Source: Cerrena zonata (taxonomy: Eukaryota; Basidiomycota; Agaricomycetes; Polyporales; Cerrenaceae). From it: a stretch of 64,000 bases of DNA. The position numbers and the translations under genes were made by a program. Each line of letters starts with the position of its first letter. Positions within the stretch are counted from its first letter, which is position 1. The stretch is from NCBI GenBank assembly GCA_038087015.1, contig JASBNA010000001.1:1-64000 (forward strand), in the 5' to 3' direction. Below are positions 48,668-61,572 of the stretch, one piece after another. Under the pieces are notes generated by a model. It saw only the letters and a list, made by a program, of their open reading frames with translations, was not told the origin of the DNA and searched no databases.

Positions 48668-49077
48668 AGTGAAGGGTGGTTTGAGATGAAAGGTGGGTTC
48701 GGTGTGCGTAAAGGTGATTGAAAGTTCGATACGAATCGATGTACGTTGTAGTGCAAGTAAAGAACAGTCGTCTGACCCCTTGCCTTATATCGAAATCCGG
48801 GGAAACTCTGATGACGTCATTTGTTCCCTCCAGATGCCACTCGAACTCCATTCTGGGCAATCACCCATGTGGGCATCATTCTTTCCAGAGGCAACCAGAG
48901 ACCCCAGGATTACGCGGAGCCACAGTTGGAGTCATCGACACGTCGTCCCAGCATTCATCCCGAGTCAACTCGCTCCCGGGCGCAACGACAGATGCGCAGA
49001 AATAAATAACATATAGTGATACAATAATACAATACTTCCGGATACTCCATTGATGATAATCGTACACTTCTAATCCT

Positions 49078-52000
49078 CTACAATCCAGTGCGGCTGAATC
49101 CCTTCTCCAATACAAAATCGCCCCGCAACTTAATATCTGTCGACGAGGCACCGACCAAGACCGCGAAGGTGCCTGGCTCAGCCACCCAGCGGGTCTTATG
49201 TTCATCGAAGTAGCAAAGCGCTTGGCTGTCAAGCTTCACAGTGACCGACTTGCTCTCGCCTGGGCTCAATGAGACTTTGGTAAAGCCTTTGAGTTCCTTT
49301 GTAGGACGAGGTAATGTCGATACCGGGTCACTGATATAGACTTGAGCAACCTCGCGTCCTGCGACTTGACCGGTGTTCTTGATAGTGAATGACACCGAGA
49401 CAATACCTTCCGAGTCCACAGAATGTTGCAAGTCTGAGTACGCGAACGTTGTGTACGAGATACCATAGCCGAAGGGGAAGAGAGGTGTGATCTCATTGAC
49501 GTCATAGCCACGATATCCAACGAAGATACCCTGTATTGTAACGTTATAAGAATGTATTATTGGAAAAGAAGGCCTATCACTTGCCTCATTGTAAAGGACT
49601 TTGCCATAGACCTGGTTCCTGAATCCGAAGGATGGGTAAGACGGGTTGTCTTCCAAACGTTTGCTGAAGAAATGAATAATCAAGGTCAGGCTCTGGCTCC
49701 TTCATAAGTCTCAAATTACATACGGGAAGGTAAGCGCGAGCTTGGCTGAAGGGTTGACTTTTCCAAAGAGAACATCGGCAAGACCATTTCCAAGTTCGTT
49801 ACCACCATAGAATGCCTGAAATAATCTAGTGAGCAATGCGCTCTCGGAGAAACATGTCTGGAGGAACGTACCTGAAGCAAAGTGTGTGCCTCAGATTCCC
49901 AAGGCATTTCGACTGGTGTGCCGGATTGGTTGACGACGATAGTGTTAGGGTTTGCTTTCAAGACTTCGGAGACAAGACGGTCTGATAATCCGGGCAACTT
50001 CATGTGCTCCCGATCGAAGCCTTCACTCTCCCAACTGTTTGAAGACACATTAATTATAGCCAGAAACAAGTTGCAGGAGAGACTTACTCGTGATTAAGTC
50101 CAATAACAAGGACTGCGACATCAGATTTCTTGGCTAACTCAACAGCTGCGTTCAGGGCAACTTCTTCGCCAACTTTCCTAGCAGCACCGACTCGAATACC
50201 ACCTCGGCAGAAGAAAGGAGCTCCTCGAGAGATAAAAGTAGCATTGCTCAAGCGAACTTCGAGCTTGTAAGGTTGTCCCTTCTTCAAGTCCTTGACGATA
50301 CCGCGAGCATCGATCGTACCTAGCCCAAAGAAGGCTTCACCGAGAGGTGGGTTCTTGCTAAGTTCAACCACGATTTTGCCGTCGACGAAGAGGTTACCAC
50401 CGCCGGAGACGGTCAAGCCGAAATCCCAATCGCCATCTTCGTCTGGCGTGAAGGTAGTTGAATACTAAGGAAGATATTATTGTCAGCATGAATTCCAACA
50501 TAATTAAAGCTATGTACGCACTCTGATCCAACAGGTCTCGTTGACTTTGGTATCATCCTATGAAGATATAAAATGTCAGGACGTTAAAATCAATACCAAA
50601 ACAATGAATTATACTCACCACACCATCGGCAAGGAAAGCATACGATGTGGCAGAGGGTGTAGACCACGCCGACTCTGGGAGACCAATAGAGGTGTTCGAG
50701 TCTGTGTCCAAGAAATCCTTTGTGGGCTCTTCATTCCAGAACTCAAATAACGCTCCTTGCGTCCCATCCGCTTGGGAGATGAGAGGATCGATCAGAGGTA
50801 AATACTTCTGTGTCAATGCACCAAGAGTGTACTGGACATCGATGCCTAATTCCTTAGCAGTATCTGTGATACCTTCTAGAGCTGATACAGCGTATGTCGG
50901 TCGAAGTGCAGCAGACCCTCCACCTGAGATCATAGGGATCTTTGCGTTAGGACCGATTATGGCAATAGACTTGGTCTTGGATGATATAGGGAGGATATGT
51001 TTGTCGTTCTTGAGAAGAACAATAGCGTCTGCTGCTGCTTCACGTAAGAGCTTGCGGATTTCGGGGGTGTCGTGAATTTCTTCGGGCGCGTTGAAGGGGA
51101 CTCCGGAATCATGAGCTCGTTTGACTATGTCGAGGATCTAGAATATGATTTAAGCACACAACAACAACAACATGAAAAATCGCAAGATACGTACATTGCG
51201 GACTCGAGCATCGATATCTTCAGGGAAGAGTTTCTCCGAAACAAGGGCACGGTTTACAGCAGCACCACGGACAACAGAAGGTCCTCTATTTCTCTCGGGT
51301 CAAGCAAAGTATTATGAAACTTTTGAAGGGACACATACGGCATTTCGAGATCCAAACCTGCCTTGATACTTTCGGCGGTACTGTAAGTTCCAATCCAGTC
51401 ACTCATGATCAATCCTTTCCAGCCCCATTCCTGTGGATTTGAGTCAGTTTCAAAAACATGTCACAGTGAAATGTCCTACCTCACGAAGAACATCTTTAAT
51501 GAGCCATGGGTTCTCGGAACAGTGAAGCCCGTTAATACGATTGTACCTGTTGGAGAAGATGGCGTGAGTTAAGATATCGGGAATGGGTGTTCTTTAGCAC
51601 TTACGCAGTCATTACGGCCCAGGGTTTTGAGTCCCTGATCGCAATTTGAAAGGGCTTGAGGTAGATTTCGCGCAGAGCACGCTCACTGACCTCGCCTAAA
51701 TAAAGATGTTAGGATTCTTGACATCCAATTGTATACCACAATATACATACTGCTAATGGAGAACCTGTCGGGATGGAAATATAAAATAAGTCCATGGTCA
51801 GAGATAACTATTGAGTTGAACAGTACCTTTGATATTCTTGATCATTGGCAACGAAATGCTTGATGGTAGCCGCAATACCAGTCGATTGCAAACCGTTAAT
51901 GTACGCAGCTGCGATTAATCCATTGAGTTGGGGATCTTCCGAGAACGATTCGAATCCTCGTCCGCCTAATGGAGAACGCTGGGTGTTGACTGTTGGACCT

Positions 52001-52511
52001 AGGAGGATGTGATCTCCTACAGACGTGTTAACTTATGAGTATTCATTCAATTTGGGATTGAACTGTGAGAGACCTTTTGCGCGGCATTCGTCACCGAGGG
52101 CTTCACCGACTCGACGGGCAAGGTCTATGTCAAATGATGAGCCCAAACCGGTGGACGATGGGAAACAATTGGAGGGGATCCCGTTAAAGACTGAGGAAAG
52201 CGTAAGTAGACATATTGGCAGCGCAGCAATGCAACTTACATCGGGTGCCTCGTACGCCATTTGGACCTGGAATGATGTTATCAGCGTACAAGCTACTATG
52301 ATAGAAGATATAACATACCGTCGCTCATACGGACTGACGGGATTCCAGCTTCGGGAATGGGTTCAGTGTGCCACCATCCCTGACGAACGTTCAATTACAT
52401 GATCGGCATGTTATAAATGAGTGTACACACCAGGCCAGCAAGCAACTTGATCTTCTGTGGAAGAGAGAGCTTCTCCAAGGTTTCCTCGACATCGAAAGTA
52501 GTGTTAGTCAT
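49078..52511 (-). CDS. GH3 beta-glucosidase with PA14 insertion, intracellular
   Basis: A glycoside hydrolase family 3 beta-glucosidase, likely acting on cellobiose or short beta-glucans. Many exons on the minus strand; the first is 52511-52431, then a 51-base intron and [20 protein letters not shown]. The (beta/alpha)8 domain shows [12 protein letters not shown], then KHFVANDQE and the nucleophile motif [12 protein letters not shown] (around 51380-51420). The second domain begins [23 protein letters not shown]14 module follows ([34 protein letters not shown]), then [20 protein letters not shown]. The C-terminal fibronectin-III-like domain has [17 protein letters not shown] and [14 protein letters not shown]. 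There is no signal peptide, so it is predicted to be cytosolic, as for other PA14-type fungal GH3 enzymes. Individual internal joins were not all verified. Confidence 0.9.
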
Positions 52512-53663
52512 GACCTCTTTGTCGTGTATTTCAGGTAGTGCGTGTGGGTGATTAAAGAGGAATTTGGGACACTAAATCGCGCAGATTGGAGGACTATTTA
52601 TACAGTCTGTCCGGACATATCGATACGGTCCCTCGCATGAAGGCCAAGTCCGAACAAACGAGAATAGAGACATATGACCATGAAGGGTGCGAGAAATGGT
52701 TCATAGCCGTAGATGGCAGAACAGTAGAAAGCGGCGAAACCTCGGGAATGCTTCCTCAATTCCTCGAAGCCGGCGGTCTCTTGGAAATCGCAACTAGAGG
52801 ATGAGTGCAAGGCACATAGGATTGAACGGTAGTATTTCGTTCTGAATTTAGCGGATGAGAAGCTATAGAGCACCCTTCTTCCTCAGATGTGTACGATGGA
52901 ATATGGGTGTACAGGAATATATTCACGATAATGAAACCATCCCTCGATCGTCATGTTCCTGGCATCCCCGGTACAATGTGGGGTAATATGAAGGGTAATA
53001 TATATAACGGACACTCATTTCGGACCATCTTCCGAGGAGAAGGTCCGCGTTCTTCGACAGACCTCTGGTTGTATGCACATGATAGGATTATCTACCCCAC
53101 TTGCCCTTGCTTGGTTTAAGCTTATAAGCTTGACTACAATCATTGGGCTTGAGTGTAGGATAGTAACCGTTGCGAAAGAGAGACTGTTGTCCTGATAATT
53201 CATTTGCGTCATGCATACTACGCTCGCAACTGCAGGAGTATGTATCGCATTCGGGTTCGAAGTCTAGATTGAAGGCCAGTTTCAGCTCATTAACAGGTTC
53301 CGCTGAAGAGTACTAAGAGGTCCATAGACCCAATCTGTTCGGATTTGGTTTAGTTGGAAAGTAAGACTAGCAGTCGCCTTCACTGTATTCGTGATGAAGT
53401 TCAAACGTTCAACTTGAACAAGTTGAAGCTTTCCAGCGCTCATTCATTTCCCCGCGTTCTGCTTAGTCAGCAGTTTTTTATCGGTTCCGCTAATTTGAGA
53501 GCTTGACCCTAAGGCCTGTACATACCTCTTTACCTCCTTCACCTTGACTCTCTATTACTCTATCTCACACGGAACTAGCTTGCTTCGGCTGTCTCGACTT
53601 GTATGACTCAAACGGATTGAATCCTAATCACATATATCATTCTTAAAAAGTAATAATACCTGG
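52512..53663. promoter_or_regulatory. Divergent region between GH3 gene and RRN3
   Basis: 1.15 kb between divergent start codons. Short frames are present (for example 52586-52804 plus) but show no recognisable motif. It presumably holds both promoters, and a pyrimidine-rich tract precedes RRN3. Confidence 0.4.
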
Positions 53664-56234
53664 ATGGATCCTCATTCCCGTTTCTCTCAGTTCAATACTC
53701 GACACCCCAAAGCTGGACCTGATCAGCGTCGGCTGGAAACACCCATGAAGACATTGGAGACCCTGGATAACTTCAAGAAGAAGACCGGGTCATTCCGCAA
53801 ATCTACTTCTTCGCCGACGTTATTGAGCACTCGTCCGATCGTTACAAACTCTAGAGTAAAACAAGGTATGGTCGTGTGCCTGTTATAATGTTTTACATTA
53901 CGCTGACAATGCATTTCAGATGAACAATTTAGGAAAGATATGCATCTTGCATTCATCACCAATGCGTTGCAACAGAAGAGCAAGGTGTGTTTTGCCTACA
54001 GCCACTCCTATGGCCCACGTCCACTCATAACTTCGGTAGGGCATCAGCGATGCCTTCGATGAACTAGTCGACCAATTCAACCTCAAGACTCGGGGTGGTG
54101 ATGCACCATCACCCGCTCCTCAACTCCGACTTTGGATCCTTGCTTTGTCTAATGTTGTCTCACGACTGGATCGATGTCATTCTTCTCTCATCGAAGCTGT
54201 AGTCAGTATGCCATGGACAACCATGGACACGAGCTTTGTCAAGTCATATACATCATTCATCGGAATGCTTGTCAGTGCCAAGCCCGAATATCTGGGAACT
54301 GTGCTGAGCCAATTGGCTCACGGTTTAACATATCGTATGTAATTCTGCTTATCACGCTCTTTACTCAACTGAAGTTTCGTGTAGACTCTGGCCTTCAGGC
54401 TCTGAATGCTGGTCTCCCAGAAAGCTCATCAAGTCCACTCACCCGAAGAGTAGTGTACGATCGCATACATTATCTTTTACGCCACTTACTCTCGCTTGTC
54501 CCAACTTTACCATCCACACTGCAACCTCTTCTGGTGCAACATTTCCCACACAAACGACAAAGTCAATCAGCGCAAGTAACGTATATCCGCAATCTGCTCA
54601 GAGTAATGGAATACTGTCCTGCACTCTCAGACCGGATACTTGCTACTATCATAGATCGTGCTATCCAAATAGACGTATGTAAATTCCGTCTTATGAATCT
54701 TTATCTTAGTTTCTCATTATTCTTTATAGGTGGAAATTCAATGCGAGATGGAGGAACTCGAGGAGCAGCTTGGACAGGAGGAAATAGAGATATTTGATCT
54801 TGATCCTTTCGACACCGTTGTTGGACAGGAAGGTGAGGAAGACAATGAGGATAGCGATAGCGATGGTGAAGGAGATAACCTTAGTGACATCTCATCGGAT
54901 GCTGGTGGAGGCGATGACGACGATTCGGATGTGGAGGAAATCCCAACAGACTTCAAACATGTCAGCGAAATGGTCAACAAACTTGATGCCATTCTCAAGA
55001 TTATCTTCGACCACTTCAGTGAAACTCACGCTACGACAGACCCACCAATATTGCCCAGCACATCAACCTCTTCGTTAGGACCGCCTGGTACACCTCTTGA
55101 TTCACCCAGGATATCCCCACCTCCAGACCCTGAACAAGGCAAAGCTCTTCGTCGGGCACAGTTTTACACTCTCCTCTCTATCTTCGACCGCGTCATTTTG
55201 CGCACGTTCAAATCCCGCTACACTCAGTTCCTAATTTTCTGGTACTCCTCACTAGATCCAGAGTTTAGCGATGTTTTCCAAGGAATGCTTGTCTCCAAAG
55301 CCCTTCTCGAAGAGGAACAACCCGCCGTCACACGAGCTGCCGCTGCGAGTTATATCGCGAGCTTTGTCAGTAGAGCGCAGTTTGTTGACAGGGAAAATGC
55401 GAGACGAGTGATGGCATGTTTATGCAATTTCTTGAAGAGTCGATTGGATATCTTCGATGCCATTGCACAAAGTGATGTATCACAAGCAAGCATGACCCAT
55501 TATACGGTCTTCTACGCTGTTGCACAATCCGTTTTCCTTATTTTCTGCTTCCGGTGGCGGGACCTTCAATATGATCCCGAAGACGCAGATGACCAGCCCT
55601 CCTCGAGCGTTCCTACGTCAAAATGGATGTCAGAATTGGACGTATTACGGAGAGTGGTACTCTCGGATCTTAATCCTCTGAAGGTAAGTTTCGCCAAACA
55701 TTCCTCTCCGAAATTATACTCAAGGTCATATGACAGATGTGCTCGTCCAACGTTGTTATGCAATTCGCCAAAGTTGCTCACGCAACTGACTTCCTCTACT
55801 GTTACTCTATCATTGAGTCGAACAAACGTTCCGATTACGCACCCGAATCACAGAGCAATGCTGCAAAGTCTCGTCCTATCATTCACCCTGCGATTGTCGG
55901 CTCCTCCATGCACGCCGAACTCAACACGTTCTTCCCTTTCGATCCTTACAAACTTCCGAGATCAAGTGCTTACATTCAAGGGGTATACCGGGAATGGGCG
56001 TCGGTAGCTATTGACGACGATGAGGATGAAGATTCTGAGGATTTTGATGCGGAAGACGGCGAAGAGGATGAATCCGCGTCGCCCGTACACGGATGGGCTG
56101 TCCCTCGTACTTCTTCACCTGCTCGAGATGAAACCGATGGTCTTGGTGCCTCGTTTGGTGGTATGAGTATTAGCCCCGCACGACCTGCAATATCTGCGTC
56201 TGTTAGTATGCCGATAGCCATGTCCGTTTCATAG
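53664..56234 (+). CDS. RRN3: Rrn3, RNA polymerase I initiation factor
   Basis: Rrn3/TIF-IA binds RNA polymerase I and makes it competent to start rRNA transcription. Exons are 53664-53865, 53920-53984, 54040-54334, 54385-54674, 54730-55683 and 55737-56234, about 767 residues with consistent phases. HEAT-like helical repeats cover most of the length. Family-specific stretches include KDMHLAFITNALQQKSKGIS, YIRNLLRVMEYCPALSDRIL and IDRAIQIDVEIQCEMEELEE, followed by the expected long acidic Asp/Glu/Ser loop, then PAVTRAAAASYIASFVSRA and IHPAIVGSSMHAELNTFFPF. The C terminus is acidic and Ser-rich. Strong identification. Confidence 0.95.
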
Positions 56235-56408
56235 TAACAGTCGGTGCAATGTTCATAGTCATCTTGCTTTTTTGTTTTCGGAATCTTGTTTTCTACTTGC
56301 TTGCTGTTACCGTACATGCTATTCACGTCTTTCACGCAATACATTCGGATTGGGATATCGAGAATAACGTGGGTGCAACAAGACTCGTTACATACAATGG
56401 AACCAGGT

Positions 56409-56983
56409 TTAGTGTGATGCGTTGTATGCTTCGTGGTCGAAGTATGGGCCGATAGGTGGCTGTTGGTAAAAATCAGGTGAGCAGTTGAATGTGGTGGGAA
56501 CGTAATGAGACTGACATGAGCGTTGCGCTCCCTGTAGTGAAGTCAAAGTTGAGTAAAAATATAGGTACATTCTGAATAATATGACGAACCATTTTGTGCC
56601 TTCGGGTGCTTCGGCAGCTATAAAAAGAGAATATTGTGTCAGATGGGAGGCACTTAAAGCGAATATGATTGTGAACATACGTCGGTAAGGATCGGGATGT
56701 CGTTTAGATTCGAGGTCGGCCTCAGCTTTAGCAAAGATGGTAGCGAGTGCACGAGGATCATGCACGTTACTGAATGGGGGCCGAGCTGAGTTCAGTGAAT
56801 ATGGTATGGAGAGAACATAACATACCGGTTTCTCTCGAACTCTGCGCGGATAGCAAGTGCCCTCGGCCTCCACAAGTCCCGTCGAATGACCCAGTTCAGC
56901 TCATTATTGAGCATCCTTCTATAGAGAGACTTGACATAAGAAGTGTGCACCTTTGTGAAAGGCGAAATAGCTGCAGGAGCCAT
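56409..56983 (-). CDS. Complex I LYR subunit (NDUFB9/B22-like)
   Basis: An accessory subunit of mitochondrial NADH:ubiquinone oxidoreductase of the LYR family. Exons on the minus strand are 56983-56826, 56769-56681, 56617-56590, 56531-56516 and 56459-56409, about 113 residues, all phases agreeing. Two exons are only 28 and 16 bases. The N terminus has HTSYVKSLYRRMLNNELNWV with the SLYR form of the LYR signature, RRDLWRPRALAIRAEFERNR, then NVHDPRALATIFAKAEADLE and EGTKWERNAHPPIGPYFDHE. KWER near the end is typical of B22. The fourth intron uses a GTCAGT donor. Confidence 0.87.
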
Positions 56984-57238
56984 GGTGGATGATGCTGGTC
57001 TAGTTATTCGCGATTCCAGTGAAGCACATTGGCTGGCGCGCGAGGACGGAAGTAGAAGGTGATTCCCACGCCGTCGACGGCACCCCAAAGCATTCATGTG
57101 CGTCTCGAAATCACAAGTGTCCCGCTTCATTGGCCGCATGGCTTGCCCAAAATATCGATCCACGTCCCTCCCCCCACCACTTGCAAAGTCCACTTCAATT
57201 TCATCCAGGTAACCCCCACGACATTGTAAATTCCTGGA

Positions 57239-60200
57239 ATGAACTATCTTCGTGGTGCGGTCAATGCAATCAGTGTACCGTACCAGTATTACAGGGATCT
57301 TAATCCCTCGACCCTCACGGGCGCCATCGACGTCATTGTAATTCGAAGACCCAAGGTGTCTACAGAGCATGAAGGTGCCGCAGAATCCTCAAACTCATCT
57401 GGTGATGAGACAGAACTTGTCTGCTCTCCGTTTCATGTCAGGTTTGGTAAATGGCAGGTGCTGAGACCAGCAGACAAGAAGGTGCGCTTAAACTCGCTTT
57501 ATTATGCTTTCCAATTCTAAAGCTTTGCGTTAGGTCGATGTCTTTGTCAACGGGAAGCCTGTTCCTTTCCCTATGAAGATTGGAGAAGCTGGAGAAGCAT
57601 TCTTCGTCTTTGAGACAGACGAAGATGTCCCCGACAATCTCGTTACTAGTCCCGTCCTCACTGCAACTCAACCTGGTGAAACAAATACGGATCATGCACA
57701 ACCTTCCACCGGGAGATTTGGCGCGAAGGAGGATAGTACCTCCTCTCCTGCGTCTGATTCACTTGAAGGCTCACAGGAACCCGACTTTCTTGATCTCAAT
57801 GCTTCACCTAACACGGACGCTCCCAACCAAACTCCCGAATCGTCTGAAGCTAAGCCAACACCGGGGGACGAGTCCTCGAATCAGCCGGGACTGTTGACGC
57901 GTATTGCTGAGACTAGAAAAGCTGTTGCCGGTGCTAGTCACGAACTTGAGAAGTCTAGTAAGGACAAGCTCAATGACCATACCTTCCAGAAGGCATTCAA
58001 GGAGGTCGAGCAAGAGCAGAAGGCTTATATCAAAGACAGTCTAGAAGCGGCACAGCAGAACTTTAATCCCTCAAATTATCTCGGATATGAATCCGACAAG
58101 GGCGATGAGGCTTTGCCAAATGGACGAACTCAAGTCGAACCGCCAAACGTTCGGTACACAGATGGTCAGTTCTACGTATGATGTTCGATCGTTTGCTTTT
58201 GTTCATGTCGTTGGTCAGAAATTGTTTACGATATGGAGGGCTATCATTCTCATACTCGAGGTCGTTCCGACAAGACTGTAAAGGAAAACACCTCACGATC
58301 AAGTTCTTCTGACAGTACACGGAGTGCTGACCGGACTCCTGGTCCTTCACGTAAGCCTTTTCCTATGATATTTATTATCTTGTGAGCTTATTTAATAATG
58401 TGTACATTAGGGTCACCAAGTCCAGACCTTCCGCCTTCTGGTTCAATACCATTCCCGAGAGCTACATCAGAACCTCCTCCTGACATGGATCACATTACAC
58501 TCACACTTCCCTCCCGTTTCTCTGCTGCTCGCCCACCGCTCCCTGGTAACTCTAATTCCTCGGCAAGCACTTTGAAAGTAGCTATGACTCCAGTGACCGA
58601 AGAATATTCATGGGAATGGGGGAACTTTCCTCAGAAGACTCCCGTTCGTGCTGCATTCGGTGCTTCTATTACGAGTCTAAAGGGTAAAGAGCGGATGGTA
58701 GATGGCGAGGAACCCGCCGAATGGCCGACGTCGACACGGAACAGATCCTCACATTTAGCTCAGTCTCTGACGAATGACGATATGGATGATTCGCCGTATG
58801 GCTCCGGAGGATTGCTCACTGTTGACAGACGAGACCCCACAAGATTCCGCGTATTCATTGAACGTCGGGCAGTAGAGTTTGAATTAAGTATCGTTTGGCC
58901 AGATGAGGAAACCTCATTGCCACATTTCACTGGCGAAGACGAAGTGCAAGACGCACAACGGTTTGATGCTTGTAAAATCGACTTTCAACAATTCGTCGAC
59001 GACGAGAGCATAGTCACTAACGAACATCTTGTTTTAAGATGGGCTGGAGACAAGTAAGTGTCTACTACCCGTTCTTTTATATATATCTTAACCTCTCGCA
59101 GATACATCACTCGACGTGATGGTTCACCTTTAATGGACGCCCTAATACTCTGGAGGAACGGTGCACTTCGTTCGAAATTCGCCCAAGTCTCTTCACGTCC
59201 CGTGTCCCCTGGACGTAGCGACGATGGTGACTTATCAGAGCCTTTGCCTCTCGACACTCCTTCCGAACGAGGTTCGACACCAACTGATCAGTCATCTACC
59301 AGGAAACCCTCTTCTTCCTCGTGGGCCAGGTGGTGGAGGCGGCGCGATACAGATAACTCACGACCAGACCTTAGACCGGTTAACTCCGCCCCTTCCGGTG
59401 TAGTAGGTCATGTTCCTCTGACAGCGTATTCCCTTAGCTGATGATCTTCTATAGCGGAAAGATCAACCTACTAGACCTGACGACCTTCTACAACCCGTGA
59501 ACCAAGCTTTGACATCTCCTCCACTCCAGCCTGCGACCGATCCGAATCCTATAACACAACCTGCGAAGACACCCCTCACTCAGGAGCCGGAAACATTCTT
59601 GAATCCCCGCAAACGGTTTGCAAAAACACTTCGTTTGACCTCTGACCAACTAGTACGTCATGCCAATGACCGAGTAACAAGTACTAAATAATCTGTATAG
59701 CAATCTCTTGATCTTAAACCGGGTGCTAACACCATTACTTTCTCACTATCAGCGACTGGTGTTGCAGCATGTACGGCAAGGTTATTTGTATGGGATCATA
59801 ACGACCATATAGTTGTATCTGATATTGACGGCACCATCACAAAGTGAGTCTCTGACGGTATTGCACACTTGTAAAGTAACTCACACTTGATGCACAAGGT
59901 CGGATGCGCTCGGCCACGTTTTCACAATGATTGGACGTGACTGGACTCACCTTGGCGTGGCGAAATTGTATACTGATATCTGTAGAAACGGATACAAAAT
60001 CATGTATCTCACGTCTCGAGCAATTGGCCAAGCTGACTCCACAAGAGACTATTTGAAGGGAATCAAGCAGAATGACTATCAGCTACCGGAGGGGCCAGTG
60101 ATCATGAGCCCCGACCGTCTAATGGCGTCATTACATAGGTATGTTCGGTCGTACAACATTCTGCTAGTTCAGTCTAACATTTGGCTACAGAGAAGTAATC

Positions 60201-61149
60201 ATGCGGAAACCGGAGGTGTTCAAAATGGCATGTCTCCGAGACATCCAGAGACTTTTCGGCCCCAATGCCAAACATCCTTTCTATGCTGGCTTTGGAAACA
60301 GGATTACAGACGCACTTTCATATCGAAGTGTAAACATCCCTAGCTCTAGGATTTTTACCATCGACTCCACCGGAGAGGTTAAGATGGAACTGCTCGAATT
60401 AGCTGGATACAAGTCGTCGTAAGTCGTAAACTCGAACTCGCCTAACTTCTGACTATTTACATTGATATCTCTACAGGTACATTCATATGACTGACCTCGT
60501 CGACCAGATGTTCCCACCTATCAACAGAAAGTGGGCATCAGAGTATACCGATTTCAACTACTGGAAAGCGCCTGTTGCAGATTATCCACTTCCAGACCTC
60601 AGTCCTCCATCACCGGCACTCAGTGCTCGCTCTGACACCTCTAACCAGAGTACACTCGCACGTCTCCGAAACTTCAGCTTGGTCGGCAGCAGGCCGTCAA
60701 ACAATATGAAACAATTCTCCTTGCCTCCACCAGCCTCAGAATCAAGTTCGCGTCAGACCACCATAGATTCTCGGAAGGATGGTCACCTGCGACAGATGTC
60801 TTCATTAGAACGACTAAGCAGTACTATAGCCAGTCTCGCTTCATCCTCGTCGACTGTGGCTAGCCCTCGCTCAGGTACGCCGACATACATAGACTCTGGC
60901 TCAGAAGACGATGAGGAAGACGAGGATCGATTGGAAAAAGGTCGGAGGTACCGACCTCGTACGAGGAGTATCAGTAGCATGCCAGGCTCCCTTCCCGGGT
61001 CTGCTGGATCCGATGATGAGATGGAATTTGACGTAGACGAAGATGGAGAGGGCGAGTACCAATACGAAGGTGACGAAGAACCTGCAGATGATACGTTTGA
61101 CGAGGATCTTCTGGCAGCAGGCGAGATGAAGGATGTACCGTTCCTATAG
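57239..61149 (+). CDS. PAH1: Lipin, Mg-dependent phosphatidate phosphatase
   Basis: Pah1/lipin dephosphorylates phosphatidate to diacylglycerol, steering lipid flux between storage fat and membranes and affecting nuclear shape. Ten exons (57239-57481, 57534-58164, 58219-58350, 58411-59053, 59102-59402, 59455-59652, 59701-59843, 59899-60138, 60191-60418, 60477-61149) give about 1143 residues with every phase checked. The N-LIP domain starts [20 protein letters not shown], with [29 protein letters not shown] and [17 protein letters not shown]. The HAD-type catalytic C-LIP domain begins at about residue 755: [19 protein letters not shown] holds the DxDGT nucleophile, then [20 protein letters not shown] and [20 protein letters not shown]. 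Long Ser/Pro-rich linkers and an acidic C terminus suggest phosphorylation control, as known for the family. Divergent from the complex I gene (255 bases). Confidence 0.96.
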
Positions 61150-61572
61150 TATTACTTAGCGTGGATGCACTAATGCCGACATTATTGCAATTCCTAATAT
61201 TCAACGTCATCATACACAACCAATCCTTGTTCTGATAGCTTCCTCCTCGTTACCGTCATCAATACGAATCCGATATTAGATCTTGATCAATGGATAGTTG
61301 TTGTGCCACCAGCTATTTATTGCCTTGCGATTCGCAAGGTGCAGCTCAGTCACGGCGGTGTACTTCGATTGTAAAGGAGGTGAGCCTATGGCTGAAGATT
61401 TACAAGTTCCTGCAGTGAGGGAGTCAGATCTTTAGATCTAATCTAATCGTTGTGGTTCCTATGATCAGGGGCCATCCGGAATACAGTACAGTACTTGTAG
61501 TACTAGTAGTAGTTCACTTGAACGTTCAACCGAGTCAGCGTTGATTTGTTCGAGCTAAACACTCTAATATCT
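61150..61572. other. Intergenic, no gene seen
   Basis: 420 bases with a CAGTACAGTACTTGTAGTAC-type run near 61485. Otherwise only the presumed promoter of the next gene. Confidence 0.45.

Noticed and set aside
52586..52804. 72-codon plus-strand frame between GH3 and RRN3
   Set aside because: Short, no motif, and placed in the promoter region of the GH3 gene.
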